This document shows, piece after piece, positions 7,844-15,172 of a DNA stretch of 44,866 nucleotides. This DNA comes from Burkholderia aenigmatica (GTDB lineage Bacteria; Pseudomonadota; Gammaproteobacteria; Burkholderiales; Burkholderiaceae), in assembly GCF_902499175.1 (NCBI RefSeq), contig NZ_CABVQC010000074.1, positions 1 to 44,866 on the forward strand, given 5' to 3'. Each line of letters opens with the position of its first letter. The stretch's first letter is position 1. The notes under the pieces were generated by a model, which saw only the letters and a list, made by a program, of their open reading frames with translations, was not told where the DNA came from and did not search any database. The translations under genes and the position numbers were made by a program.

Positions 7844-9094
7844 ATGCGTCAAGATCCTCGCGCCACGGCGCAAAACGGTCATATCGACCTCGTTCGGCAG
7901 CGCAAGCGTGCCAAGCAACTTCTCAAGCAACTCCAGGCGGGAACTCCAGTTGCCGGACCGGGCGAGAACCTGCGCCGTGCGGCGTCCCCCGTGCTTGCCG
8001 ATGCCCAATGGCTGATCGCTCGCGAACTGGGATTTGCCAGCTGGCCGAAACTCAAGTCGCATGTGGACGCCGTCGAGTTCGCCGCACGGCATCCGGAATT
8101 TGCCGCCGATGACACGGCAGATACCCAACATTGGCGTTGTGGAAACGACATCGCGCATAGTCTGGACGTAGCCGGATTTCGTGGGGAATTCCACATGTTC
8201 GCCGATCCGTACTGCATGGGCCCGGTTCCCAGGCTGGAGCCGGAGGCGTTCATCGACACGCGTTGCGAATTCATCAGCCAGTGTTTCGACATCCCGCTGC
8301 CGGCGGTTCGACAGCGCGCGGCGACCGAGTATGGCGCGTTGTCGAAGCTGTCGCGGGCCAGGCATGCCGTACTGTGGTGCGAAGCGGATGCGTACGATCA
8401 GCTCTTCCTGATCGCCGTTCTTGCAAACATGACGCGACGGCCGGAATCGTTGGAACTGGTCGAGATCGACAGCGTGCCGGGCGTCGATCGTTTCGTCGGC
8501 CTGGGGCAACTGGCGCCGCAGGTGCTCGCATGGCTTTGGCCGCGTCGGCGTGAGCTGACCGACGACGCGTTCTCGCTTGCACGCGAGGCCTGGGACGCCT
8601 ATCGCGATGCGACTCCGCTTGCTTGGGCGGCGCTTTGCAAGGAGGCGAGTCCCAGCCTTCCGCTGCTGGCCCCGGCACTGAGGCGCCAGTTGCAGGAGTT
8701 GCCGTCGGTGCGTGATGGCCTCGGTCTGACGGAAAGACTCGCGCTGGAGATCGTTCGCGACGGTGACGGACTTGCCTGGTCGCAGGTGTTTGCCGAGTTG
8801 AACCTGCGTCGCGATCCGCTGCCGTTCCTGGGTGACGCGATGTTCTACGCGATGATGCGCCCGTTGGTCGAAGGCGCCTGTCCGCTGATCAAGGTGCATG
8901 ACGAACTGCCCGAGCGAGAAAAGTGCATCGTTGGCCTGACCCCGCTTGGCGAGCAGGTGCTGCAAGGAAAGGCATATTGGCAGGATCACTGCGACGTGCC
9001 GCGCTGGGTGGGCGGCACGCAAATACTGCCGCGTAGCACCCATTGGGCCTTGGATGACAACTTCACACCTGTGCTGCGCCATCGTTTTGACTGA
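7844..9094 (+). CDS. DUF1835-domain protein with ankyrin-like N-terminus
   Basis: The 416-residue protein is of unknown function. Residues about 14-78 are basic and resemble the leader found before some ankyrin-repeat or DUF1835 proteins (KQLLKQLQAG, then ADAQWLIARELGFASWPKLK). The core from about 105 has DUF1835 hallmarks: HFADPYCMGPVP (about 124-135) and WCEADAYDQLFLIAVLANM (about 180-200). The C-terminus (LTPLGEQVLQGKAYWQD, then WVGGT) is the usual end of this group. DUF1835 proteins are soluble and no reaction is established. It stands alone behind the tRNA cluster, in a classical integration position, and its third-position GC looks lower than that of uvrC, so transfer is possible. Confidence 0.75.
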   Translation: MRQDPRATAQNGHIDLVRQRKRAKQLLKQLQAGTPVAGPGENLRRAASPVLADAQWLIARELGFASWPKLKSHVDAVEFAARHPEFAADDTADTQHWRCGNDIAHSLDVAGFRGEFHMFADPYCMGPVPRLEPEAFIDTRCEFISQCFDIPLPAVRQRAATEYGALSKLSRARHAVLWCEADAYDQLFLIAVLANMTRRPESLELVEIDSVPGVDRFVGLGQLAPQVLAWLWPRRRELTDDAFSLAREAWDAYRDATPLAWAALCKEASPSLPLLAPALRRQLQELPSVRDGLGLTERLALEIVRDGDGLAWSQVFAELNLRRDPLPFLGDAMFYAMMRPLVEGACPLIKVHDELPEREKCIVGLTPLGEQVLQGKAYWQDHCDVPRWVGGTQILPRSTHWALDDNFTPVLRHRFD

Positions 9095-9440
9095 GCAGGG
9101 GCAATCGACTGATCGCGGTTCGCGATAGCCATGTCCGACCGGTTGCAATCACCTCATCACGGATGCGGAAGTTTTTGTCCGGGTGAGCGCGAGTGGCGTT
9201 GATCGAGTTGCGTCGGTGCATATGTTCGGCGTCGCGAGCCATGAAGCGGTGTCGGCCTGCAAGGCCTTGTGCGGGTGGGCGCTTCCAACTCGCGCTCCCG
9301 AAAAAAAGCCCCGCTTCGGCGGGGCTTTTTCGTCTCACGCGTCGGCCCTGACACGGGCAGGTTCGGAAGGACGTGCAATTCTCCTGAATGCTTGTTCCGC
9401 CATGGGGTGGGCCGATGCCGGAAGCGCGCGACGATGCCGC
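9095..9440. other. Intergenic stretch between convergent DUF1835 and GNAT genes
   Basis: The stretch holds a bidirectional terminator at 9303-9330. The remaining sequence on either side shows no credible coding region, RNA gene or repeat to me. Confidence 0.5.
9303..9330. terminator. Bidirectional intrinsic terminator between convergent genes
   Basis: AAAAAGCCCCGC (9303-9314), a TTCG loop and GCGGGGCTTTTT (9319-9330) form a hairpin with A/T tracts on both sides. It can end both the DUF1835 transcript and the GNAT transcript. It has the same GCCCCGC-TTCG core as the terminator after tRNA-Cys. Confidence 0.85.
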
Positions 9441-9989
9441 TCAACCATCCACCGGCTGCGCCGGCGTTTCGAGCGTCAACTGATAGAACGCCGCGTCGAG
9501 CCACCGGCCGAACTTGAATCCCGCCTGCGTGACCGTGCCCGAGTGCACGAATCCCAGCTTCGTATGCAGTGCGACGCTCCCCGCATTGGTTGCATCGATG
9601 CAGCCGACCACCACGTGCACCTGCGCTTCGCGCGCGCGCCGGACCACTTCGCGCAGCAGCACCTCGCCAAGCCCGCGACCGCGCTGGTCGCGATGAACGT
9701 ACACGCTGTGTTCGACCGTGTATTTGAAGGCGGGAAACGCGCGGAACGTGCCCCAGCTTGCGAAGCCAAGCAGCGTGCCCGACGCGTCGACCGCGCCGAT
9801 GACCGGGAAGCCGCCCGCACGCTTCGCCGCGAACCACGCGACCATTGCTTCCGGCGGACGCGGCTTGTAGTCGTACAGCGCGGTCGAGGTCGCGATCGCG
9901 TCGTTCAGGATCTCGAGGATGGCCAGCGCATGCTCGGCCTCGCTGCAATCGATCAGGCGCACGTCGTCGCGCTGTTTCGGGGAATTCAT
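9441..9989 (-). CDS. GNAT-family N-acetyltransferase, phosphinothricin acetyltransferase-like
   Basis: The 182-residue protein fits the Pat/YncA-like branch of GNAT enzymes, which acetylate small amines such as phosphinothricin or methionine analogues with acetyl-CoA. It starts with a DVRLIDCSEAEHALAILEIL strand-helix and has TSTALYDYKPRP, FASWGTFRAFPAFKYTVEHSVYV and the acetyl-CoA-binding loop DQRGRGLGEVLL. It ends with VVGCIDATNAGSVALHTKLG and GFVHSG. The ATG at 9989 is chosen because AGGAG precedes it by five bases. It lies 58 bp downstream of the XRE-cupin gene on the same strand, so the two probably form an operon in which the regulator responds to a substrate of the enzyme (inference). 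Confidence 0.85.
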   Translation of the reverse strand: MNSPKQRDDVRLIDCSEAEHALAILEILNDAIATSTALYDYKPRPPEAMVAWFAAKRAGGFPVIGAVDASGTLLGFASWGTFRAFPAFKYTVEHSVYVHRDQRGRGLGEVLLREVVRRAREAQVHVVVGCIDATNAGSVALHTKLGFVHSGTVTQAGFKFGRWLDAAFYQLTLETPAQPVDG

Positions 9990-10047
9990 AGAGGCTCCTG
10001 TGGGCAGTAATGGAGTCGCGCGCACGGCGGCTGCGACGACGCGTTCA

Positions 10048-10671
10048 TCAGGGATTCCGCACGCCGGCGGCGGCAGTCGCATCGCAGATCACGACGACAT
10101 AGCGCGCGGCCTGCGACGACGGATTGCTGAAAATCAGCGGCTGGTCGAGCCGCATGGCCAGACAGTCGCCTTCGTGGAGTTCGTGAAGCGCGTCGCCGAA
10201 CGTGACGTCGACGCGGCCGCTGACGACCCATACCTGCTGATGCAGCGCGCTTTCGCGCCCGCCGCTGTCGTACGCGACGCGCGCACCGGGCGGGAAGTCC
10301 ACCTCGACGAGCTGGATCGGTGACGGCCAGCCGGCCGGGGAGAGGTTGCGTCGCACATAGCCGGACGCCGGATCCCGCCATTCGGCCTGTTGCGCACGGC
10401 GTACCAGCGGTTGCGCGGGCGTGTCGTGCTGATCGCCGCCGAACAGCCCGGCCAGCGACACGCCGAGCCCGGCCGCGAGCTTGTCGAGCACGACAGCCGT
10501 CGGGCTGGCCGATGCGCGTTCGATGAGCGAGATCATCGAACGGCTGACGCCGGAGCGCGCGGCCAGCGCATCGAGCGTGTAGCCTCGCACGGTGCGCAGG
10601 TCGCGCACGCGCCGGGCGATTCGTTCGTTGATGCCGGTATCGTCGGCAACGGTGGCGGCTGATTCTTTCAT
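10048..10671 (-). CDS. XRE-family regulator with C-terminal cupin domain
   Basis: The 207-residue protein has an N-terminal helix-turn-helix (about 15-70: RVRDLRTVRGYTLDALAARS, then GVSRSMISLIERASASPTA). A C-terminal cupin domain (about 110-195) includes the PPGARVAYD and GRVDVTFGDALHELHEGD strands. XRE-cupin proteins are usually ligand-responsive repressors of small metabolic operons. The downstream GNAT gene is the likely target. The ATG at 10671 lies only about ten bases below the predicted -10 element and has no Shine-Dalgarno sequence, so translation may be nearly leaderless or the start lies further downstream. Confidence 0.85.
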   Translation of the reverse strand: MKESAATVADDTGINERIARRVRDLRTVRGYTLDALAARSGVSRSMISLIERASASPTAVVLDKLAAGLGVSLAGLFGGDQHDTPAQPLVRRAQQAEWRDPASGYVRRNLSPAGWPSPIQLVEVDFPPGARVAYDSGGRESALHQQVWVVSGRVDVTFGDALHELHEGDCLAMRLDQPLIFSNPSSQAARYVVVICDATAAAGVRNP

Positions 10672-10680
10672 GATGGATTT

Positions 10681-10710
10681 ATTTTCCAGCAAACTGGAAT
10701 TTGCTGTCAA
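10681..10710 (-). promoter_or_regulatory. Promoter with embedded inverted repeat for the XRE-GNAT operon
   Basis: On the minus strand TTGACA (10710-10705) and GAAAAT (10686-10681) are 18 bp apart. The inverted repeat TTCCAG-N4-CTGGAA (10684-10699) fills the spacer and overlaps the -10. This is the normal place for a repressor site, and autorepression by the XRE-cupin protein is the simplest reading (inference). Confidence 0.6.
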
Positions 10711-10756
10711 CGGGGTGGATGGTTGCCGGCCGACGTCTCGACGGAGTCCGAATGGC

Positions 10757-10805
10757 TTGCCCGGCAGTCGGGCTAGGCGTAATATACGATTCGACTACGT
10801 TTCGT
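10757..10805 (+). promoter_or_regulatory. Promoter and operator candidate of the ParD-like/map pair
   Basis: TTGCCC (10757-10762) and TAATAT (10780-10785) are exactly 17 bp apart. Directly after the -10 comes an imperfect inverted repeat, ACGATTCG-N4-CGTTTCGT (10786-10805; 6 of 8 arm positions match), which would cover the transcription start. It could be the binding site of the ribbon-helix-helix-like ParD protein encoded next. Confidence 0.55.
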
Positions 10806-10819
10806 TTAATTGGGGATAT

Positions 10820-11062
10820 ATGGGTATCATCAAGATTTCCGAGCACATGCACGAGCGGCTGCGCTCGACCAGCACGGCGCTGAGCCGCTCGATCAACGCG
10901 CAAGCCGAGCACTGGCTTCGCGTCGGGATGCTCTCGGAACTCAATCCGGCGCTGTCTTATGGCGACATCTGCCGGATGCTGATCGAGGCCGAGGCCGAGG
11001 CGCGGGGCGGCGAGGCGGGGCCGGCGGAACCGGTCGAGCACGGCATCGAGCAGGTGGCGTAA
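10820..11062 (+). CDS. ParD-like family protein (antitoxin-like)
   Basis: The 80-residue protein resembles the ParD-like family, small proteins grouped with type II antitoxins. The N-terminus MGIIKISEHMHERLRSTSTA is a typical beta strand plus helix, followed by LSRSINAQAEHWLRVGMLSE and NPALSYGDICRMLIEAE. The tail is acidic. The start at 10820 is supported by GGGGA eight bases upstream. The stop codon overlaps the start of map (TAATG), so the two are translationally coupled. No ParE-type toxin gene is present; the partner position is taken by a methionine aminopeptidase. Whether it regulates the operon or acts as an antitoxin is unknown. Confidence 0.8.
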   Translation: MGIIKISEHMHERLRSTSTALSRSINAQAEHWLRVGMLSELNPALSYGDICRMLIEAEAEARGGEAGPAEPVEHGIEQVA

Positions 11063-11868
11063 TGGCGAAGCGAGAAATCCCGATCCGCGGCGCCGCGGAA
11101 ATCGCCAAGTCGCGCGAAGCCGCGAAGCTCGCGTCGCAGGTGCTGGAGATGCTTACCGAGCATGTGAAGCCGGGCGTCACGACCGACGATCTCGACGTGC
11201 TGTGCCGAAACTACATCGTCGACGTGCTCGGCGCGATCCCGGCCAACATCGGCTATCACGGCTATCCGAAAACTGTGTGCGCGTCGGTCAACCACGTCGT
11301 GTGCCACGGCATCCCGTCGTCGCGGCCGCTGCGCGACGGCGACATCGTGAACCTCGACATCGCGGTGATCAAGGACGGCTGGTTCGGCGATACGAGCCGC
11401 ATGTATTTCGTCGGCGAACCGAACGAGCTCGCGCGGCGGCTCGTTGCGACGACCTATGAGGCGATGCACGCGGGCATTCGCGCGGTGCGTCCGGGCGCAA
11501 CGCTTGGCGACGTCGGCTACGCGATCCAGCAGGTCGCGCATCGCGAAGGATTCAGCGTGGTTCGCGAGTATTGCGGGCACGGCATCGGCGATGTCTATCA
11601 CGACGAACCGCAGGTGCTTCACTACGGCCGCCCGGGCACTGGCGTACCGCTCCGGCCGGGGATGATCTTCACGATCGAGCCGATGCTCAACGCGGGCAAG
11701 CGCGACACGCGCATGCTGGCGGACGGCTGGACGGTCGTCACGAAGGACCACTCGCTGTCGGCGCAATGGGAGCACATGGTCGTCGTGACGGAAACGGGCT
11801 TCGAGGTGCTGACCGAGGACGCGAAGCCGCAGGCGTTCCCGGCGCTGTCCGGCACGCACGCCGCCTGA
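11062..11868 (+). CDS. map: Type I methionine aminopeptidase
   Basis: The enzyme removes the initiator methionine from nascent proteins. The 268-residue length matches the type I enzymes. All catalytic residues are in place: H82 (CHGIP), metal ligands D99 (NLDI), D110 (GDTSR), H173 (GHGIG), E206 (TIEP) and E237 (WEH), matching H79, D97, D108, H171, E204 and E235 of E. coli. The gene overlaps the ParD-like gene by one base. In Burkholderia the housekeeping map usually lies near rpsB; this copy is in a different context and is probably an extra paralogue (inference). Confidence 0.93.
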   Translation: MAKREIPIRGAAEIAKSREAAKLASQVLEMLTEHVKPGVTTDDLDVLCRNYIVDVLGAIPANIGYHGYPKTVCASVNHVVCHGIPSSRPLRDGDIVNLDIAVIKDGWFGDTSRMYFVGEPNELARRLVATTYEAMHAGIRAVRPGATLGDVGYAIQQVAHREGFSVVREYCGHGIGDVYHDEPQVLHYGRPGTGVPLRPGMIFTIEPMLNAGKRDTRMLADGWTVVTKDHSLSAQWEHMVVVTETGFEVLTEDAKPQAFPALSGTHAA

Positions 11869-11907
11869 CGCCGGCCGGGCGCCGCGCAGCGCGGTGCAGC
11901 GGCTCAG

Positions 11908-11945
11908 CGAAACGGGCCCCTTTGCGGGGCCCGTTTCGTTTTCGT
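11908..11945 (+). terminator. Strong intrinsic terminator after map
   Basis: A perfect 13-bp stem (11908-11920 with 11926-11938, loop TTTGC) is followed by T-rich sequence. It lies 40 bp after the map stop and also faces the 3' end of msrC on the other strand. Confidence 0.85.
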
Positions 11946-12021
11946 TCGAGGTCGCGCGGCGCGATTCACGCGCGAACGCGGCGACCGGCTGCTCGGTGGA
12001 GGGGGGCGGCCTGGCCGCCGC

Positions 12022-12525
12022 TCAACCGCGCGCCTTTTGCCATGCGGATTCGACGAACACGCGGCACAGTGCTTCCATCCCCTGGCGGTCTTCATCGTCG
12101 AAGCGCGCGGCGACCGGGCTGTCGACGTCCCACACACCGATCAGCGTGCCGTCGCCGGCCACCAGTGGCACGACGATTTCCGATTCCGATGCGGCGTCGC
12201 ATGCGATATGGCCGGGGAAGTCATGCACGTCGCGCACGACCTGCGTTTCGCGCGTCTGCGCGGCCGTGCCGCACACACCCTTGCCGAGTGCGATCCGCAC
12301 GCAGGCGGGCTTGCCCTGGAATGGCCCGACCACGAGTTCCGTTCCGTCGAAGAAGTAGAAGCCGGCCCAGTTGAGACGGTCGAGCGAGTGGTAAACGAGT
12401 GCGGCGAAGTTGGCCGCATTCGCGGTCAGGTCGCGTTCGGACTCGACGAGCGCGCGCGCCTGCTCGACGAGCGTCGCGTATTGATCTGCCTTGGAGGCGT
12501 GGGTGTCGTTGGACAGCGTGAACAT
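12022..12525 (-). CDS. msrC: Free methionine-(R)-sulfoxide reductase, GAF-domain type
   Basis: MsrC reduces free methionine-R-sulfoxide with thioredoxin as electron donor in the cytoplasm. The 167-residue protein is a single GAF domain. The three cysteines of the E. coli enzyme (C84, C94, C118) are at C75 (KPACVRIA), C85 (GKGVCGTAA) and C109 (GHIACDAASESE). The motif SEIVVPL and WDVDSP complete the family pattern. It is monocistronic, between the map terminator and the LysR gene. The nearby map and an oxidised-methionine repair enzyme may be coincidental neighbours. Confidence 0.92.
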   Translation of the reverse strand: MFTLSNDTHASKADQYATLVEQARALVESERDLTANAANFAALVYHSLDRLNWAGFYFFDGTELVVGPFQGKPACVRIALGKGVCGTAAQTRETQVVRDVHDFPGHIACDAASESEIVVPLVAGDGTLIGVWDVDSPVAARFDDEDRQGMEALCRVFVESAWQKARG

Positions 12526-12627
12526 GGCGGGAAGGCGGTCAGGGTTGTGGAATGCGCGATGCGCGTACCGCAGTCTACGGCACGCGCGTCCGGTTTGCAG
12601 CGCCTGGTCACGCGTGACGCGGCGCGC

Positions 12628-13545
12628 TCAATCGGGTTCGAGTTCGGCAAACCGTTCCGCCAGAAAGTCGAGCAGCGCGCGCACCGCGGGCAGCAACCCC
12701 CGGCGCGACGCGAACACCGCATGGACGATCTCGCGGCGTGGCGCCCAGTCAGGCAGCATGGTCGTCAGCTCGCCGCGCGCGACCTCATCGCGCACCATCA
12801 TCGTCGGCAATTGCACGATGCCGACGCCCGCGACGGCCGCCGCGCGCAACGCGAGCATGCCGCCCGTCACGAAGCGCGGCTGGTGATGGATTTCCGCGTG
12901 AGCGCCGTCCGGCCCGCGCAGCCGCCACACGTGCGCGGACTGCGGGATGCCGTGATCGAGGCTGGGCAGCCGTGCGAGATCGGCGGGAACGGCCGGTGCA
13001 CCATGCTCACGCAGCAGCGCGGGGCTCGCGACGAGGCACTGGCCGCGCTCGGCCAGCACGCGCAGCGCGAGATCGCTGTCTTCGAGCGGCGGCGGGCGTA
13101 CGCGGATCGCGACGTCGATCCCTTCGCCGACCACGTCGACGCGCCGGTTGGTCGCTTCCAGATGAATTTCGACGCGCGGGCACGCGATCATGAACGCGGC
13201 GATCATCGTGCCGACCAGCGAATCGAGCAGCACGACCGGGCAACTGACGCGCACGATGCCGCGCGGCTCCTCATGCAGCAGCGCGATCGCCTCGTCGGCC
13301 GCATCGGCCTCGACGAGCATCGCGCGGCAATGTGCGTAGTAGGTCTGGCCGACGTCAGTGACCGTGAAGCGGCGCGTCGAGCGCTGGATCAGCCGCATCC
13401 CGAGCCGCGCCTCGAGCAGCCCGATGCGGCGGCTCAGCTTCGATTTCGGCATGTCCAGCGCCCGCCCGGCCGGTGCGAAGCCGCCGTGTTCGACGACCTG
13501 CACGAAGTAATAGAGATCGTTCAGATCCCGCGCTTTATCGTTCAT
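12628..13545 (-). CDS. LysR-family transcriptional regulator
   Basis: The 305-residue regulator has an N-terminal winged helix-turn-helix (about 6-65: DLYYFVQVVEHGGFAPAGRA, then SKLSRRIGLLEARLGMRLIQ). The C-terminal substrate-binding-like effector domain runs from about 92. The CRP-like group of LysR proteins beginning 'DLNDLYYFVQVVEHGGF' is common in Burkholderia next to pirin genes. It is divergent from the pirin gene with 109 bp between start codons, the classical LysR layout, so it probably controls pirin and itself. The effector is unknown. Confidence 0.92.
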   Translation of the reverse strand: MNDKARDLNDLYYFVQVVEHGGFAPAGRALDMPKSKLSRRIGLLEARLGMRLIQRSTRRFTVTDVGQTYYAHCRAMLVEADAADEAIALLHEEPRGIVRVSCPVVLLDSLVGTMIAAFMIACPRVEIHLEATNRRVDVVGEGIDVAIRVRPPPLEDSDLALRVLAERGQCLVASPALLREHGAPAVPADLARLPSLDHGIPQSAHVWRLRGPDGAHAEIHHQPRFVTGGMLALRAAAVAGVGIVQLPTMMVRDEVARGELTTMLPDWAPRREIVHAVFASRRGLLPAVRALLDFLAERFAELEPD

Positions 13546-13549
13546 GAAA

Positions 13550-13596
13550 TGGAACGCTGAGTGCGATTTTGGCAGTCTACCGGATCGATCGTTCCA
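13550..13596. promoter_or_regulatory. Inverted repeat in LysR-pirin intergenic region
   Basis: TGGAACG (13550-13556) and CGTTCCA (13590-13596) form a perfect 7-bp inverted repeat 33 bp apart. The left arm touches the LysR start codon and a TATATT sequence (13601-13606) follows the right arm. A LysR tetramer could bridge the two half-sites; this is inference from position. Confidence 0.45.
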
Positions 13597-13654
13597 CCAC
13601 TATATTTCTACCCAGGATGCGAAACACGTGTTTCGCCGCAATTCGGAGAAGGCA

Positions 13655-14527
13655 ATGAAGAAGATCCAGGGTGTGTACAGTGCGCCGCGCGGCCATTGGG
13701 TCGGCGACGGTTTCCCGGTGCGTTCGATGTTCAGCTACCAGTCTCACGGCGCGCACCTGAGCCCGTTCCTGCTGCTCGATTACGCCGGCCCGGCCACGTT
13801 CGAGCCGGGTTCGCCCTCGACGCCGCGCGGTGTCGGCCAGCACCCGCACCGCGGGTTCGAGACCGTGACGATCGTCTATGACGGCGAGGTCGCGCATCGC
13901 GACTCGACCGGCGCCGGCGGCGTGATCGGCCCGGGCGACGTGCAGTGGATGACGGCCGCGAGCGGGATCCTGCACGAGGAATTCCACTCGGAAGGGTTCA
14001 CGAAGAGCGGCGGCCCGCTCGAAATGGTGCAGCTGTGGGTGAACCTGCCCGCCGCGGACAAGATGGGGGCGCCCGGCTACCAGACGCTGCTGAACGCCGA
14101 CATCCCCGTGGTCGAGCTGCCGGACGGCGCGGGGCATGCGCGGATCATCGCGGGTGAACTCGACGGGCGGCGCGGCCCGGCCCGCACGCATACGCCGATC
14201 GACGTGTGGGACGTGCGGCTCGTGGGCGGCGGCCATGCGCGGTTCCCGGTCGCCGAAGGGCGCACGCTCGCGGTGGTCGTGCTGAGCGGTACCTTGCAGG
14301 TGAACGGCGAGACGGTTGCCCGCGAAGCGCAGTTCGTGCAACTCGGCCGCGACGGTAGCGACGTCGAGATCGAAGCGAACGGCGACGCGAAGCTGCTGAT
14401 CCTGAGCGGCGAACCGATCGACGAACCCGTCGTCGGTTACGGGCCGTTCGTGATGAACTCGCAAGCGGAGATCCGCACCGCGATCGAGGATTTCAACAGC
14501 GGCCGTTTCGGCCAGATGCCGGCATGA
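13655..14527 (+). CDS. Pirin family protein
   Basis: Pirins are bicupin, metal-binding proteins; some have quercetin 2,3-dioxygenase activity and others act as redox-linked regulators. This one has 290 residues. The N-terminal cupin has HPHRGFET (H63, H65) and LHEEF (H107, E109), which match the iron-binding ligands of characterised pirins. DVQWMTAASGILHEEF is the family signature. The C-terminal cupin begins at about 180 and lacks an obvious metal site, as is normal. The ATG at 13655 follows GGAGAAGG. It is divergent from, and presumably controlled by, the LysR gene. Confidence 0.92.
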   Translation: MKKIQGVYSAPRGHWVGDGFPVRSMFSYQSHGAHLSPFLLLDYAGPATFEPGSPSTPRGVGQHPHRGFETVTIVYDGEVAHRDSTGAGGVIGPGDVQWMTAASGILHEEFHSEGFTKSGGPLEMVQLWVNLPAADKMGAPGYQTLLNADIPVVELPDGAGHARIIAGELDGRRGPARTHTPIDVWDVRLVGGGHARFPVAEGRTLAVVVLSGTLQVNGETVAREAQFVQLGRDGSDVEIEANGDAKLLILSGEPIDEPVVGYGPFVMNSQAEIRTAIEDFNSGRFGQMPA

Positions 14528-14532
14528 CGGAC

Positions 14533-14561
14533 AGGCCCCGCGCAATGCGGGGCCTTTTTTT
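14533..14561 (+). terminator. Intrinsic terminator after the pirin gene
   Basis: The stem AGGCCCCGC / GCGGGGCCT (14533-14541 and 14547-14555) with loop GCAAT is followed by seven T. It starts six bases after the stop codon. Confidence 0.87.
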
Positions 14562-14658
14562 CGCGCGCGGGTAGTCGGTCGCGCGGTGAGTGCGCTTCGA
14601 GTCATAATCGACGATTGCCGCGCGCCGGCCGGCGCGCCCGAATCAAAAAGAACCGACC

Positions 14659-15150
14659 ATGAACGCATCTGCATCCGCTGCATCCCCAAGCGCCGCCGAT
14701 CTCGACTGGCGCTGGAAATCCTTCGACGCACTGACGGCGCGCGAAGTCTATTCGATCCTCGAAGCACGCAGCGCGGTGTTCGTCGTCGAGCAGAACTGCG
14801 TGTATCGCGACATCGACGACGCGGACCAGGCCGCATGGCACCTGGCCGCCTTCGATCCGGCCGGTCGCCTGGCCGGCTATCTGCGTGTGCTGCTGCCCGA
14901 TGCGCAGAACACCGACGTACGCATCGGTCGCGTGCTGACGACCGCCGCCTTTCGCGGCGCGGGCCTCGGCAACGGGCTGCTGGCGTGCGCGCTCGAACAT
15001 ATCCGCGCGCAGTGGCCGGATACGCCGGTGAGCCTGCATGCGCAGGCCCACTTGCAGCGTTTTTACGGGGCATTCGGCTTCACGCCGAGTTCGGACGTGC
15101 ACGACGAGGACGGCATCCCGCACGTGTGGATGAGCAGCGCGCGCGCGTAA
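14659..15150 (+). CDS. elaA: ElaA-like GNAT acetyltransferase
   Basis: The 163-residue protein matches the ElaA branch of GNAT proteins: WRWKSFDALTAREVYSILEA, then RSAVFVVEQNCVYRDIDDAD, a WHLAAFD strand, IGRVLTTAAFRGAGLGNGLL (acetyl-CoA loop) and LHAQAHLQRFYGAFGF. The substrate of ElaA is not established. The gene is short, complete and convergent with the copper operon on the other strand (22 bp between stops). It is not obviously linked to its neighbours. Confidence 0.88.
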   Translation: MNASASAASPSAADLDWRWKSFDALTAREVYSILEARSAVFVVEQNCVYRDIDDADQAAWHLAAFDPAGRLAGYLRVLLPDAQNTDVRIGRVLTTAAFRGAGLGNGLLACALEHIRAQWPDTPVSLHAQAHLQRFYGAFGFTPSSDVHDEDGIPHVWMSSARA

Positions 15151-15172
15151 TGCGCGATGCGCCGCGCAGCTG

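Noticed and set aside
7623..8015. Plus-strand frames overlapping the start of the DUF1835 gene
   Set aside because: They lack ribosome sites and any recognisable domain, and they run out of frame into the better supported gene.
9441..10671. GNAT plus XRE as a toxin-antitoxin pair
   Set aside because: The GNAT protein resembles phosphinothricin acetyltransferases, not the TacT-type tRNA acetylating toxins, and the regulator carries a cupin sensor. A metabolic operon is more likely.
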